A DNA stretch of 64,000 nucleotides from JALORV01 sp035429725 (GTDB lineage Bacteria > Pseudomonadota > Gammaproteobacteria > Burkholderiales > Burkholderiaceae_F), in the NCBI GenBank assembly GCA_035429725.1, contig DAOMFI010000002.1, positions 1 through 64,000 on the forward strand, given 5' to 3'. This document shows positions 26,329 to 34,799 of this stretch, piece by piece; position 1 is the first letter of the stretch, and every line of letters begins with the position of its first letter. Under the pieces are notes generated by a model, which ran no database searches, was not told the DNA's origin, and worked only from the letters and a program-made list of their open reading frames with translations. The translations under genes and the position numbers were made by a program.

Positions 26329-26650
26329 TCAGCGGCGCACCAGCCAGCGCAGCGCCATCAGCCCCAGCGCCGGGCCGACCGCCACCGGCGCGACCCACCA
26401 CGCGATCGGCAGGCGCTCTGCGAGTCACGTCGTCGCATACAGCTGGGGATCGTGAGGGCGAACCCGATGCAGTGACAATGGTGAGCGCCGAGCCGACAAA
26501 CTCCCTCGGCGCGGTGGCCGCGTTCAGCGCCGAGAACTGCGGCGAGTCGCCGACCACCACACCCCAGAACACCATGAACGCGAGGAACCCCGGCACGGGC
26601 AACGCGACCGCGAGCGGGGAGAGCAGGCAGCACAAGCCCGACAACGACAG
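26329..26650 (-). pseudogene. MFS transporter, C-terminal remnant with frameshifts
   Basis: Three frames must be joined on the minus strand to read one MFS end: GLCCLLSPLAVALPVPGFLA and FMVFWGVVVGDSPQFSALNA, then CIGFALTI, then LAERLPIAWWVAPVAVGPAL ending WLVRR and stop at 26329. The pieces form the last three or four membrane helices of a major facilitator. At least two frameshifts and loss of the first eight helices make it a clear pseudogene. It is tail-to-tail with the AtuA partner gene. The 26651-26913 stretch beyond it contains no gene that I can recognise. Confidence 0.75.
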
Positions 26651-26913
26651 CTGCGGGAAGCCACGCGCGCGCTGCCGACGAAGCGTGAAGACTGCCCGCC
26701 GGCGACGCAGCCGATCGCAGGACGCGGACTTCGCCCGGGGCCGGATGAGGCGTTTCGATGTCGTCGATGGTCATCACCTCGCGGGCAGGATCGACGCGGG
26801 TGTCGCAGGCAGCGAGCATGGCGTTACCGCAGGGGAGGACGACGCCGATGATGCCAGCGATGGCCCGGTCGCGACGGTCACGCTGCCGGAGCCGGCGGAT
26901 GCGCGCCGCTCCG

Positions 26914-27714
26914 TCAGCGAAGCGATGCCTCCGGCAGGAAGCCCGTCAACGCGGCGAGAACGGCCTCGGGCTTCTCGCGGTGCGGGACATGGCCGCACGC
27001 TTCGAGCACGATCGCGCGCGACGGCCCCTGCACCAGGCGCGCGATGCGGCCCGGGTGGCTCGGCGATCCGTACTCGTCACGGTCGCCGTGGATCGCGAGC
27101 GTCGGGCAGAACACGCGCCGCAACGTCGGTTCGAGGTCCCAGCGCTCGAACGCCGGCGACAGCCAGGTCTCGATCCACGCATCGAGCACCCAGCGGGCCT
27201 TCGACCCGTGGTACCGCTTGAGGCGTTCGATCTGCCCGGGCTCCTGGAACGCGCGTTTCGCGGCCACGATGCCGGCCACGGTCACGTCCTCGACGAAGGT
27301 TTGGGCAGACTCGGTCACCAGCGCCTCGCAACGCTGCGGCGCGCGCGCGGCCGTGGCGACCGCCATGCCGCCGCCCACGCTGTGGCCGAAGGGAACGATC
27401 CTTTGGAGCCCCAGGCCATCGAGCAGCCGCGGAACGCTGCTCGCCGCCTCGTCGTCGATGAAATCCACGGGCAGCTTCCCGGGATGAGGGTCCGAGCGCC
27501 CGAAGCCGAGGCGGTCGTAGGCGACGACCGTGCGATGTGTTGCCGTTGCGAGCCGGGCGGGAAAGTCGCGCCACAGTTCGACACAGCCGAGGGAGTCGTG
27601 GAACAGCACGACGGCCGCGGCATCGCCCGCCTCGTGCGTGCCCTGCCTCCAGCGCCGGGCGTACATCCGTCCCGGGCCGGCGTCGATCCAGTGTTCAGTG
27701 ACCGTGACGCTCAT
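26914..27714 (-). CDS. alpha/beta-hydrolase
   Basis: A 266-residue alpha/beta-hydrolase from ATG 27714. Oxyanion region VVLFHDSLGCVELWRDFPAR (HD in place of the common HG), nucleophile elbow GHSVGGGMA, acid in HGDRDEYG and catalytic His in EACGHVPHREKP are all visible. The start overlaps the end of the GntR gene by 20 bases, so the two are coupled, and it is the last gene of the minus-strand operon that begins at 32808. It could be a thioesterase or ester/C-C hydrolase releasing a carboxylic acid in that pathway. Confidence 0.87.
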   Translation of the reverse strand: MSVTVTEHWIDAGPGRMYARRWRQGTHEAGDAAAVVLFHDSLGCVELWRDFPARLATATHRTVVAYDRLGFGRSDPHPGKLPVDFIDDEAASSVPRLLDGLGLQRIVPFGHSVGGGMAVATAARAPQRCEALVTESAQTFVEDVTVAGIVAAKRAFQEPGQIERLKRYHGSKARWVLDAWIETWLSPAFERWDLEPTLRRVFCPTLAIHGDRDEYGSPSHPGRIARLVQGPSRAIVLEACGHVPHREKPEAVLAALTGFLPEASLR

Positions 27715-28474
27715 CGCCCGCCGAGGCTCGACCGGATTGCAGGCGCAGCGACATTGTGTAGGTGAAGCGTTCGCCGGGGTGGAGGTTGACGGCGACCTCG
27801 ATGACCCGGCGGCTCTTGCCGACATAGCGGCGGGTGACCAGCAGTCCCGCCGAACCCGGCTTCACCTTCAGGCGCCGGGCATCGGCGGTGCGGATCGTGA
27901 CCCCGCGGATGGTCTGCTGCACTTCCACGACCGACTCGCCATAGGTGGCTTCGATCAGCCGGTACACGGGGACCTTCTGCGTGCCGATGAGCGTCGCGAT
28001 GCCGCTGTAGGCCGCATTGATGTAGACGTCGGTCAGGGCGATCGGCAGCTTGCCGCGGCCCGCGTAGCGGTGACCGCTGAGCTGGCGCCAGCGCTGGCCG
28101 GGCGGGCACGCGAGCAGCCCGGCGAGCGCAGCGTCCGCGATGACGTCCTTGCTGGCGTGCATGACCAGGCGCGTGTCCTCGACGTACTGCAGCAGGTCCG
28201 CGATCGAGGTCGTCGACTGCACGTACCGGGGTTCGACGCGGTCGGCTCGCACCTCGGTGCCGACACCGCGCTGGCGCGTGATCAGCCCGTAGTCCTGCAG
28301 CCGACGGATCGCTTCGCGGATCGTGTGGCGGCTCACGCCGAACTGGGTGCACAGGTCGAGTTCGGGCGGCAGCAGGCTGCCGACGGGATAGCGGCCCCGC
28401 TCGATATCGTCGATCAGCGCCCGCGCCACAAGGGCGTACTGCGGCTCGGCGGCGGCCGGCGTGCGCGTGTGCAC
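27695..28474 (-). CDS. GntR-family (HutC/UTRA type) transcriptional regulator
   Basis: A 259-residue regulator with the likely start at GTG 28474, six bases after the CoA-transferase stop; an in-frame CTG lies at 28483. The GntR winged HTH is at about residues 14-75 (PELDLCTQFGVSRHTIREAI, LQDYGLITRQRGVGTEV), followed by a UTRA ligand-binding domain (about 90-245). It is embedded between the CoA-transferase and hydrolase genes of the operon it presumably controls, perhaps through sites in the 32.8-33.0 kb divergent promoter region. The effector is probably a pathway acid or CoA ester; this is inference. Confidence 0.87.
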   Translation of the reverse strand: MHTRTPAAAEPQYALVARALIDDIERGRYPVGSLLPPELDLCTQFGVSRHTIREAIRRLQDYGLITRQRGVGTEVRADRVEPRYVQSTTSIADLLQYVEDTRLVMHASKDVIADAALAGLLACPPGQRWRQLSGHRYAGRGKLPIALTDVYINAAYSGIATLIGTQKVPVYRLIEATYGESVVEVQQTIRGVTIRTADARRLKVKPGSAGLLVTRRYVGKSRRVIEVAVNLHPGERFTYTMSLRLQSGRASAGDERHGH

Positions 28475-28479
28475 GGTGT

Positions 28480-29670
28480 TCAGAGGACGCCCTCCGCGGC
28501 GAGGGCGTCGATGCGCGCGTCGTCGTAGCCGACGCTGCGCAGCACTTCCCGCGTGTGTTCGCCGAGCCGCGGCGCGACGCCGACGCGCTCGCTGGCACCC
28601 AGGCAGCGGATCGGGCAGGCGAGGGTGCGGATCGTGCCGCGCGCGGGGTGCGGCGCCGTCATCACGCGGCCCTGCTCGCGCACGAACGGATTGTCCATCG
28701 CCTGAGCGATGTCGTAGACGGGAGCGACCGGGACGGTCCCCGCCAGCCGTCGCACCCACTCGTCGGTCGTCGCGGTGCTCAGCACGTCGTCGAGGGCGCG
28801 CGTCAGCGCGTCACGGTTAGCAAGCCGCGCCTTGTAGGTGCCGAATTCCTCGTTGTTGGCCCACTCCGGCTTGCCGATCGCCTGCACGAAGAGCTTCCAG
28901 AACTTCTCCTTGTTGCACATGACGAAGAGCCAGCCGTCCCCGGTACGGTAGAGCTGGCTGGGCGTGAGCGATGGATGCGCTGAGCGCGCTTCCCGCCGCG
29001 TCACCACACCCTCGTTCAGATACCAGGTGCCGACGTAGCTGACGTTGTGGACCGCGACATCGAAGAGGCTGACGTCGAGGTCGCGCCCCTCGCCGTGGGC
29101 GCGCGCCGACAGGACGCCGGCGAGTAGCGCCAGCGCGGCCGTCACGCCGGTCATCATGTCGATCACCGACAGGCCGAAGCGGGCCGGCGGGCCGTCCGGC
29201 TCGCCGGTGAGCGACAGGTAGCCCGCCTCCGCCTGCATCAGGTAGTCGTAGCCCGGCCACGCGGCACGCGAGCCGGTCCGGCCGTAGGCGGACAGGTGCG
29301 CGCAGACGATCGTCGGGTTCACTCCCTTCAGTGCCTCGTACGTGACGCCGAGCTTCGCCGGCAGATCGCCGCGCAGGTTGTCGAACGTCGCGTCGGCGCT
29401 GCGCACGAGGTCGAGCAAGGCCTGCCGGCCGTCCGCGTGCTTCAGGTCAAGCGTGATGCTCTTCTTGTTGCGGTTGAACGACTCGTGGAAGTGGCTGTCG
29501 CCGGGCGCGAAGTAGTGCGGGCCGACGGCGCGGCCGATGTCGCCGCCGTCGGCCGGGTTCTCCACCTTGATCACCTCGGCCCCGAGGTCGGCGAGGTGCT
29601 GCGTGCCGAAGGGGCCGGCGCCGTACTGCTCGATCGCGACGATCCGCAGTCCTTCGAGAGGAAGCTTCAT
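28480..29670 (-). CDS. CaiB/BaiF family III CoA-transferase
   Basis: Single-domain CoA-transferase of 396 residues. The Rossmann-like N-terminus LRIVAIEQYGAGPFGTQHLA and ADLGAEVIKVENP are typical, and the catalytic Asp is present in GLSVIDMMTGVTAALALLAG (about residue 169). The C-terminal LGEHTREVLRSVGY is intact. It overlaps the upstream dehydrogenase gene by four bases (ATGA at 29667). Expected role: activates a carboxylic acid to its CoA thioester using another acyl-CoA as donor. Confidence 0.93.
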   Translation of the reverse strand: MKLPLEGLRIVAIEQYGAGPFGTQHLADLGAEVIKVENPADGGDIGRAVGPHYFAPGDSHFHESFNRNKKSITLDLKHADGRQALLDLVRSADATFDNLRGDLPAKLGVTYEALKGVNPTIVCAHLSAYGRTGSRAAWPGYDYLMQAEAGYLSLTGEPDGPPARFGLSVIDMMTGVTAALALLAGVLSARAHGEGRDLDVSLFDVAVHNVSYVGTWYLNEGVVTRREARSAHPSLTPSQLYRTGDGWLFVMCNKEKFWKLFVQAIGKPEWANNEEFGTYKARLANRDALTRALDDVLSTATTDEWVRRLAGTVPVAPVYDIAQAMDNPFVREQGRVMTAPHPARGTIRTLACPIRCLGASERVGVAPRLGEHTREVLRSVGYDDARIDALAAEGVL

Positions 29671-30815
29671 GCGCGGTTCCGTTCGATGAGCTGGCGGGCG
29701 ATGATGATCCGCTGCATCTCGTTCGTGCCCTCGCCGATCAGCAGCAGCGGGGCATCGCGGAACAGCCGCTCGATGTTGTACTCCTTCGAGTAGCCGTAGC
29801 CGCCGTGGATCCGCATCGATTCGAGCGCATTTTCCATCGCGGCCTCGGTCGCGAAATACTTCGCCATCCCCGCTTCCATGTCGCAGCGCTCGCCGCGGTC
29901 GAAGGCCTGCGCGGCCGACTCGACGAGCAGGCGCGCCGCCTCCACGCGGGTGGCCATCTCGCCGAGCTTCAGCTGGATCGCCTGGTGCTCACAGATCGGC
30001 TTGCCAAAAGTCCTGCGCACCTGGGAATACGCAACGGCCTCCTGCAGGGCGGCGCGCGCCAGGCCCGCGCCCCGGGCGGCGACGTTGATGCGGCCGAGTT
30101 CGAGGCCCGCCAGCACCTGCTGCAGCCCGCGCCCTTCGGCCCCGCCGATCAGGCGGTCGGCCGGTACGCGATAGTCCTCGAACAGCAGTTCGCAGGTATC
30201 GATGCCGCGGTAGCCGAGTTTCTTCAGCTTGCGCGTCACGGTGAAGCCGGGCCCCTTCTCGGCGATGAACAGGCTCATGCCCTTGTGCTTCGGCTCGGCC
30301 CTGGGATCGGTCTTCACCAGCAGCGCGAGCGTGTTGCCGTAGCCGCTGTTGGTGATCCAGGTCTTCGCGCCGTTGATCACGTAGTGGGCGCCGTCGCGCA
30401 CCGCCGTCGTGCGGATCGCCTGCAGGTCCGTGCCGCAGTCGGGCTCGGTGAGCCCGACCCCGCCACGCAACTCCCCGGTGGCGAAGCGCGGCAGCCAGGC
30501 CTGCTTCTGGTCGGGCGTTCCGTGGCGCTGCACCGCCGAGGCCATGATCAGGTGCGAGTTGATGATGCCGGCCACCGACATCCAGACCGCCGAGATGCGC
30601 TCGATCACCCGCGCGTAGGTCGAGGTCGCCAGGCCCAGCCCACCGTATTCCTGCGGGATCGTCGCTCCGAACAGCCCCATCGTCTTCATCTTCTCGACGA
30701 TGTCGGCCGGGTAGATGTCCTCGTCCTCGAGCCGATGCACGTGCGGGCGCACCTCCGTTTCCAGGAAGCGGTCCACCGCGTCGAGGATCATGCGTTCGTC
30801 GTCGGGCTGCGTCAT
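29667..30815 (-). CDS. acyl-CoA dehydrogenase
   Basis: FAD-dependent dehydrogenase of 382 residues, complete. VGLTEPDCGTDLQAIRTTAV (FAD/substrate loop), KTWITNSGYGNTLALLVKTD and the C-terminal MRIHGGYGYSKEYNIERLFR are present; the catalytic base is the Glu in LIGEGTNEMQRI (about residue 366). It most resembles the short/medium-chain and glutaryl-type branch, although I cannot fix the substrate. It is situated between MmgE/PrpD and CoA-transferase genes in the 32808-26914 operon, with 28 bases separating it from the MmgE gene. Confidence 0.92.
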   Translation of the reverse strand: MTQPDDERMILDAVDRFLETEVRPHVHRLEDEDIYPADIVEKMKTMGLFGATIPQEYGGLGLATSTYARVIERISAVWMSVAGIINSHLIMASAVQRHGTPDQKQAWLPRFATGELRGGVGLTEPDCGTDLQAIRTTAVRDGAHYVINGAKTWITNSGYGNTLALLVKTDPRAEPKHKGMSLFIAEKGPGFTVTRKLKKLGYRGIDTCELLFEDYRVPADRLIGGAEGRGLQQVLAGLELGRINVAARGAGLARAALQEAVAYSQVRRTFGKPICEHQAIQLKLGEMATRVEAARLLVESAAQAFDRGERCDMEAGMAKYFATEAAMENALESMRIHGGYGYSKEYNIERLFRDAPLLLIGEGTNEMQRIIIARQLIERNRA

Positions 30816-30843
30816 CGTGCGCGTATCCGTAAGGGCCAGGCGG

Positions 30844-32274
30844 TCAGCCGCGGGCGGCGAGGCCTTCGGCCAGTTGGGCCGCGTCGGGCAGGCGGTCGAG
30901 CGAGAGCACTAGGTCACGAATCTCGGCCGCGCGGGCGCGCGATACGGCGAGCGTGGCGTTCTCCATGAACTTCTTCTCGACCTCGGCGTTGCTGATCGGC
31001 CGCTCGGCGGCCCCGCGGTTGACTTCCTCGCGGTGGCGCAGCTCTCGCCCGTCGACCGTCGTCACGATCACCTCGCCCGAGTAGTACTTCGGGAACGGCG
31101 AGTCCGGATCGACCGCATACTCGACGCGCCGGGCGAGCGCCAGCACGTCGGGATCGGCGAGCGCCGCGTCCTCGAGGTGCTGCAAGCCGAAGCTCCCGCG
31201 GGCGAGGGCGGTGGCCACGATGTACGGAATGCTGAACTGGGCGTCGTAGCTGTTCTGCGGCTTCTGCTTCGTCGCGACCGGTTCGCACACGGTCTTGACC
31301 ACCTCGGCGGGGACGAGCGCGCGCACCGACCGGATATCCGCGAGCTTCAGGTCGTGCTCGCGCCGCAGGATCGCGGCGGCATCGGCGCAGGCATGCGTGA
31401 AGTGGCAGGCGGGAATCGGCTTGACCGTGACGCGCGGGACCTCCCACACCGCGCCGAGGCCGGCGGTGGCGAGTGCGAGGTCGATGTTGGACGCGTACTG
31501 CCCGAGATGGCTGGCGAACAGGCCGAAGCGACCCTCGTACGCCGCGCGCGGGCCGACAAAGCCATGGCGCGCCAGCGACGCCGCGCTCGCCCCCGCCATG
31601 GCGGCCCAGCCCGGGTGCATCCGCTTGGTCCACGCGCCGTCCTGCAGGAACTCCAGGCTGCCGGCGCCGACGGACAGCGCGATGCCCTGCGCCATCGCCA
31701 TCTGCGACGCCGTCATCCCGTACAGCCGCCCCGCGACGAGCGCGCAGGCGAATGCGCCGACGAGCCCGGTGGGATGAAAGCCGATCTGATGAAAGCCGCC
31801 ACGTGCGACCGCGCCCAGCCGGGTCGCCGTTTCCATGCCCACGACATAGGCCGCCAGCGCCTCCAGTCCGGACGTGCCGAGTTGCGCGCCCACGCCCAGC
31901 GCGCAGGGAAAACAGCTGGCGGTGGCGTGGATCACGCCGGCGGCGTGGGTGTCGTCGTAGTCGAGGCCGTGCACGAGGATGCCGTTCATCAGCATCGCGT
32001 CGCGCGGCAGCAGCCTCTGCGGTAGCCCGATCACGGGCATGTTGCCGGCACCCGCCGACATCTCGCTCACGGCGGACAGCGCGCGGTGCGCGAAGTCGTA
32101 GCGGGTCGATGCGCAGGCGATGCCCACCGCATCGAGGATCAAGTACTTCGCTCGCTCGAGGACCGGGGAGGGGATGTCGCGCGCCTCGAGGTCGGCGGCA
32201 AACCCCGCGAGCGTTTCGGCGATGGTCGGCTGCGAGGCCACGGCCGTGGCGGGAGGGTCGAACATGGCGGTCAT
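30844..32274 (-). CDS. MmgE/PrpD-family protein
   Basis: A 476-residue member of the MmgE/PrpD fold, which includes 2-methylcitrate dehydratase, cis-aconitate decarboxylase and iminodisuccinate epimerase. Characteristic blocks are LILDAVGIACAST, GILVHGLDYDDTHAAGVIHA, AGGFHPTG-like QIGFHPTGLVGAFACALVAG, and the PACHFTHACADAA box. The helical domain (1-270) and the C-terminal lid (275-440) are both complete. One of four paralogues in the window, each beside a CoA-transferase gene. Its reaction in the pathway is unknown; dehydration or isomerisation of a hydroxy-di- or tricarboxylate is possible. Confidence 0.9.
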   Translation of the reverse strand: MTAMFDPPATAVASQPTIAETLAGFAADLEARDIPSPVLERAKYLILDAVGIACASTRYDFAHRALSAVSEMSAGAGNMPVIGLPQRLLPRDAMLMNGILVHGLDYDDTHAAGVIHATASCFPCALGVGAQLGTSGLEALAAYVVGMETATRLGAVARGGFHQIGFHPTGLVGAFACALVAGRLYGMTASQMAMAQGIALSVGAGSLEFLQDGAWTKRMHPGWAAMAGASAASLARHGFVGPRAAYEGRFGLFASHLGQYASNIDLALATAGLGAVWEVPRVTVKPIPACHFTHACADAAAILRREHDLKLADIRSVRALVPAEVVKTVCEPVATKQKPQNSYDAQFSIPYIVATALARGSFGLQHLEDAALADPDVLALARRVEYAVDPDSPFPKYYSGEVIVTTVDGRELRHREEVNRGAAERPISNAEVEKKFMENATLAVSRARAAEIRDLVLSLDRLPDAAQLAEGLAARG

Positions 32275-32286
32275 GGAGGTCCCTGC

Positions 32287-32808
32287 TCAGGAGGTCGGCT
32301 GCGCGCGCGCGGCGAGGTCCTCGACCGCGTGGCCGCGCTTGGGGATCAGGGCGGAGCGCACGAACGTCATCACGACCGTGCCGTCAGCCTTCCGTCCGGT
32401 CGTGCGTACCGTCACGATGCCCTGCGTCGGGCGGGACTTCGATTCGCGCTTGTCGATGACCTCGGATTCCGCGTAGAGCGTGTCGCCCGGATGCACGGGT
32501 GCGACGAGCTTGATGTCGGTCCAGCCGAGGTTGGCGATCGCCTTGCCGCTGACGTCCGCCACGGTCATGCCCACGACGATGGCGAGCGTGAAGGCGCTGT
32601 TGACAAGCGGCTTGCCGAATTCGCTGTGCGCCGCGAACGCGGAGTCGCAGTGCATCGGATGCTGATTCATGGTCAGCAGCGAGAAGTGGATGTTGTCCGT
32701 CTCAGTGATGGTGCGGCCGGGGAAATGCTCGTAGACGTCGCCGACGACGAAGTCCTCGAGGTAGCGGCCGATCGTGGTCCGGTAGCGGGCGGGTGCGGTT
32801 CGGTCCAT
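32287..32808 (-). CDS. MaoC-like (R)-enoyl-CoA hydratase
   Basis: Hot-dog fold protein of 173 residues. FEDFVVGDVYEHFPGRTITE-like opening (YLEDFVVGD) is followed by the hydratase motif TDNIHFSLLTMNQHPMHCDSAFAA, reading as the Asp/Asn-x4-His pattern (N...HPMHCD), and the central helix FGKPLVNSAFTLAIVVGMT. It would hydrate the enoyl-CoA made by the dehydrogenase. First gene of the minus-strand operon; the divergent TRAP transporter starts on the other side of a 200-bp regulatory gap. Confidence 0.9.
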   Translation of the reverse strand: MDRTAPARYRTTIGRYLEDFVVGDVYEHFPGRTITETDNIHFSLLTMNQHPMHCDSAFAAHSEFGKPLVNSAFTLAIVVGMTVADVSGKAIANLGWTDIKLVAPVHPGDTLYAESEVIDKRESKSRPTQGIVTVRTTGRKADGTVVMTFVRSALIPKRGHAVEDLAARAQPTS

Positions 32809-32831
32809 CGGCGCTCCAGCTCTTGTCCAAA

Positions 32832-32967
32832 TGTCCGCACATTATATTGATACCGCGTCGGCTCAGCGTCAATCGGGAAGGAGCGGAATTGTTGCGAAGC
32901 AGCGAAGAGGTCAACGGAACTTTTCCTTTGACAGTAGGGCCGTTTCGCGTCTACTTTGTCCGGACAA
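32832..32967. promoter_or_regulatory. candidate operator pair in divergent promoter region
   Basis: The 200-bp gap between the MaoC gene (minus) and the TRAP genes (plus) contains a perfect 12-bp palindrome TTGTCCGGACAA at 32956-32967 and a near-copy of its core, TGTCCGCACA, at 32832-32841, itself preceded by another TTGTCC at 32823-32828. An AT-rich TTATATTGATA lies at 32843-32853. Palindromes of this type with a short centre suit GntR-family dimers; the HutC-type regulator at 27695 is the nearest candidate. No other function is assigned to the gap. Confidence 0.45.
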
Positions 32968-33009
32968 CCGATCTTTTGCCCCAACAAGGCCCGCCTGCTT
33001 TCCATAACA

Positions 33010-33507
33010 GTGATACGAAGAGCACTTCGCGCCTTGATGACCGGCGTGCAGATGATTTGCGCGCTGTGTGTACTCGGCATGGGCGTCGCGGTCGCCTACG
33101 AGATCCTGGCCCGCACGGTGCTGGGCGAGCCGACGGTATGGTCTCAGGAGATTTCAATCTACCTGCTGATCGCTGTTGCCTTCCTCGGCCTCGCGCCGAC
33201 GCTCGCGTCCGACGAGCACATCCGGATCGATCTGTTCACGCGCAGGCTCGGCAGCCGCGCCAGTCGTGCGCTGCGTGCGGCGGCGATGCTGGCGATTGCG
33301 ACCTACGCGGCGGTGGCCGCCTACGGGGGTATCGAGATCGTCCGGCATTCAGTGCGCTTCGGGAGGCGCTCGTTGACGCTCCTCGGCGTTCCCGTCTGGA
33401 TACCGCAGATGCTGGTTCCGATCGGCATGGCGCTGCTGTGCCTCGTGGCGCTGGCTGGTTTCTGGGCGCTGCTGACGGGCGAGGAGCCCCCAGGAGCGAA
33501 TGGCTGA
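33010..33507 (+). CDS. TRAP transporter small permease (DctQ-type)
   Basis: About 165 residues with four hydrophobic segments (roughly 10-32, 45-65, 85-108 and 125-150 from GTG 33010), as expected of the DctQ subunit that helps assemble TRAP carriers. The family block EISIYLLIAVAFLGLAPTLA and DEHIRIDLFTRRL is present. The start is uncertain: GTG 33010 and ATG 33037 are both possible, and the frame is open upstream to 32956 within the candidate operator. It overlaps the large permease gene by eight bases. Confidence 0.87.
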   Translation: MIRRALRALMTGVQMICALCVLGMGVAVAYEILARTVLGEPTVWSQEISIYLLIAVAFLGLAPTLASDEHIRIDLFTRRLGSRASRALRAAAMLAIATYAAVAAYGGIEIVRHSVRFGRRSLTLLGVPVWIPQMLVPIGMALLCLVALAGFWALLTGEEPPGANG

Positions 33508-34783
33508 CTTCGGCATCATCGTTGCGGTGCTATGTGCTCTGCTCGTGCTCGGGTTTCCGGTCGCCTTTGCTCTCGGCATCGCGGGAGCCGTCGGCCTGGT
33601 CCTCACGGACCAGTCGCTGGAGATCATTCCCGAGGTCTTGTATTCGGCGGCCGACAGCTTCGTGCTGCTTGCCATACCGCTGTTCGTTCTGATGAGCCGC
33701 ATCCTGATGAAGGCCGGGATCAGCGACGAACTCTTCGCGCTCATCAACGCGTTCGTGCGTCACGTGGCCGGGGGCATGGCGGCGGGGGCAGTGCTGTGCT
33801 GCGCGTTCTTTGCGGCGATTTCGGGCTCGAGCGTCACGAACGCTGCCGCGGTCGGCATGGTTGCCATTCCGGCGCTCGTCAAGCATGGATATCCGAAGCG
33901 GTTCGCTGCCGGCCTGGTGGCTGCCGGGGGCACACTCGGCATCCTCATTCCACCGTCCATTCCTTTCATCGTGTACGGCGCAATCACCGATCAGTCGGTG
34001 GGAGCGTTGTTCCTGGCTGGCGTCGTTCCGGGGCTCGTGGTGACGGTGCTGATCCTCGTCTACGCGGTCGCGGTTTCGCGGCTGCGTGGCTACGGCACAC
34101 CGGGTCCACCGATTCCTTGGGGGGAGCGCCTTGGCCTGCTGCTGCGCAATGTCCCGGTGCTCGCCCTGCCGGTCCTGATACTCGGCGGCATTTACAGCGG
34201 TGTCTTCACGCCGACCGAGGCCGCAGCGGCTGCGCTCGTGCTTGCCGAGATCCTCGCTTCGACCTACTTCCGGCGCCTGTCGTTGAAGATGTTGTGGGAG
34301 GCGACCAGGGAGACGGTCAACGTCTCGGTGATGATCCTCACGATCGTGGCAGGCGCGAAACTCTTCGGTCATGTCAGTACGACGATGCAGATTCCGCAGG
34401 GTTTCGCCGACTGGATACAGGCGGCGAACATCGGGCAGTTCGAGTTCATCGCCGCGGTCATGATCCTGCTGATCTTCCTCGGCGACTTCCTGGATCCGAT
34501 CTCGATCATCCTGATAGTGGTGCCAGTGCTGCTGCCCGCACTCACGGCCCTGCAGATCGATCCGATCTGGTTCGGCGTGCTTATCGTGATCAACATGGAG
34601 CTCGCCAACATCACGCCGCCGGTCGGACTGAACCTCTTCGTGATTCAGGCGATCCAGAAAGACATCAGCTTTCAGGAAGTGCTGCGGGGCACTGTCCCCT
34701 TCATGTTCGCGATAGTCGTCGCGCTGTTGCTGATCTGGTGGGAGCCGCGGCTCGCAACATGGCTGCCTGCCATGGCACGTTGA
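33500..34783 (+). CDS. TRAP transporter large permease (DctM-type)
   Basis: A 427-residue DctM subunit, the membrane part that moves carboxylate substrates with Na+ coupling. It has about 12 hydrophobic segments and the family motifs ISGSSVTNAAAVGMVAIPAL, AGGTLGILIPPSIPFIVYGA, and in the second half FLGDFLDPISIILIVVPVLL, NMELANITPPVGLNLFVIQA. Complete. It is followed after 16 bases by an MmgE/PrpD gene and then by the matching binding-protein gene, which carries a premature stop. Confidence 0.94.
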   Translation: MADFGIIVAVLCALLVLGFPVAFALGIAGAVGLVLTDQSLEIIPEVLYSAADSFVLLAIPLFVLMSRILMKAGISDELFALINAFVRHVAGGMAAGAVLCCAFFAAISGSSVTNAAAVGMVAIPALVKHGYPKRFAAGLVAAGGTLGILIPPSIPFIVYGAITDQSVGALFLAGVVPGLVVTVLILVYAVAVSRLRGYGTPGPPIPWGERLGLLLRNVPVLALPVLILGGIYSGVFTPTEAAAAALVLAEILASTYFRRLSLKMLWEATRETVNVSVMILTIVAGAKLFGHVSTTMQIPQGFADWIQAANIGQFEFIAAVMILLIFLGDFLDPISIILIVVPVLLPALTALQIDPIWFGVLIVINMELANITPPVGLNLFVIQAIQKDISFQEVLRGTVPFMFAIVVALLLIWWEPRLATWLPAMAR

Positions 34784-34799
34784 AGCGTAAGGAGAGCAA

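Noticed and set aside
26651..26913. Open minus-strand frame containing MTIDDIETPHPAPGEVRVL
   Set aside because: Superficially like an alcohol dehydrogenase start, but too short and not followed by any dehydrogenase sequence; left unassigned.
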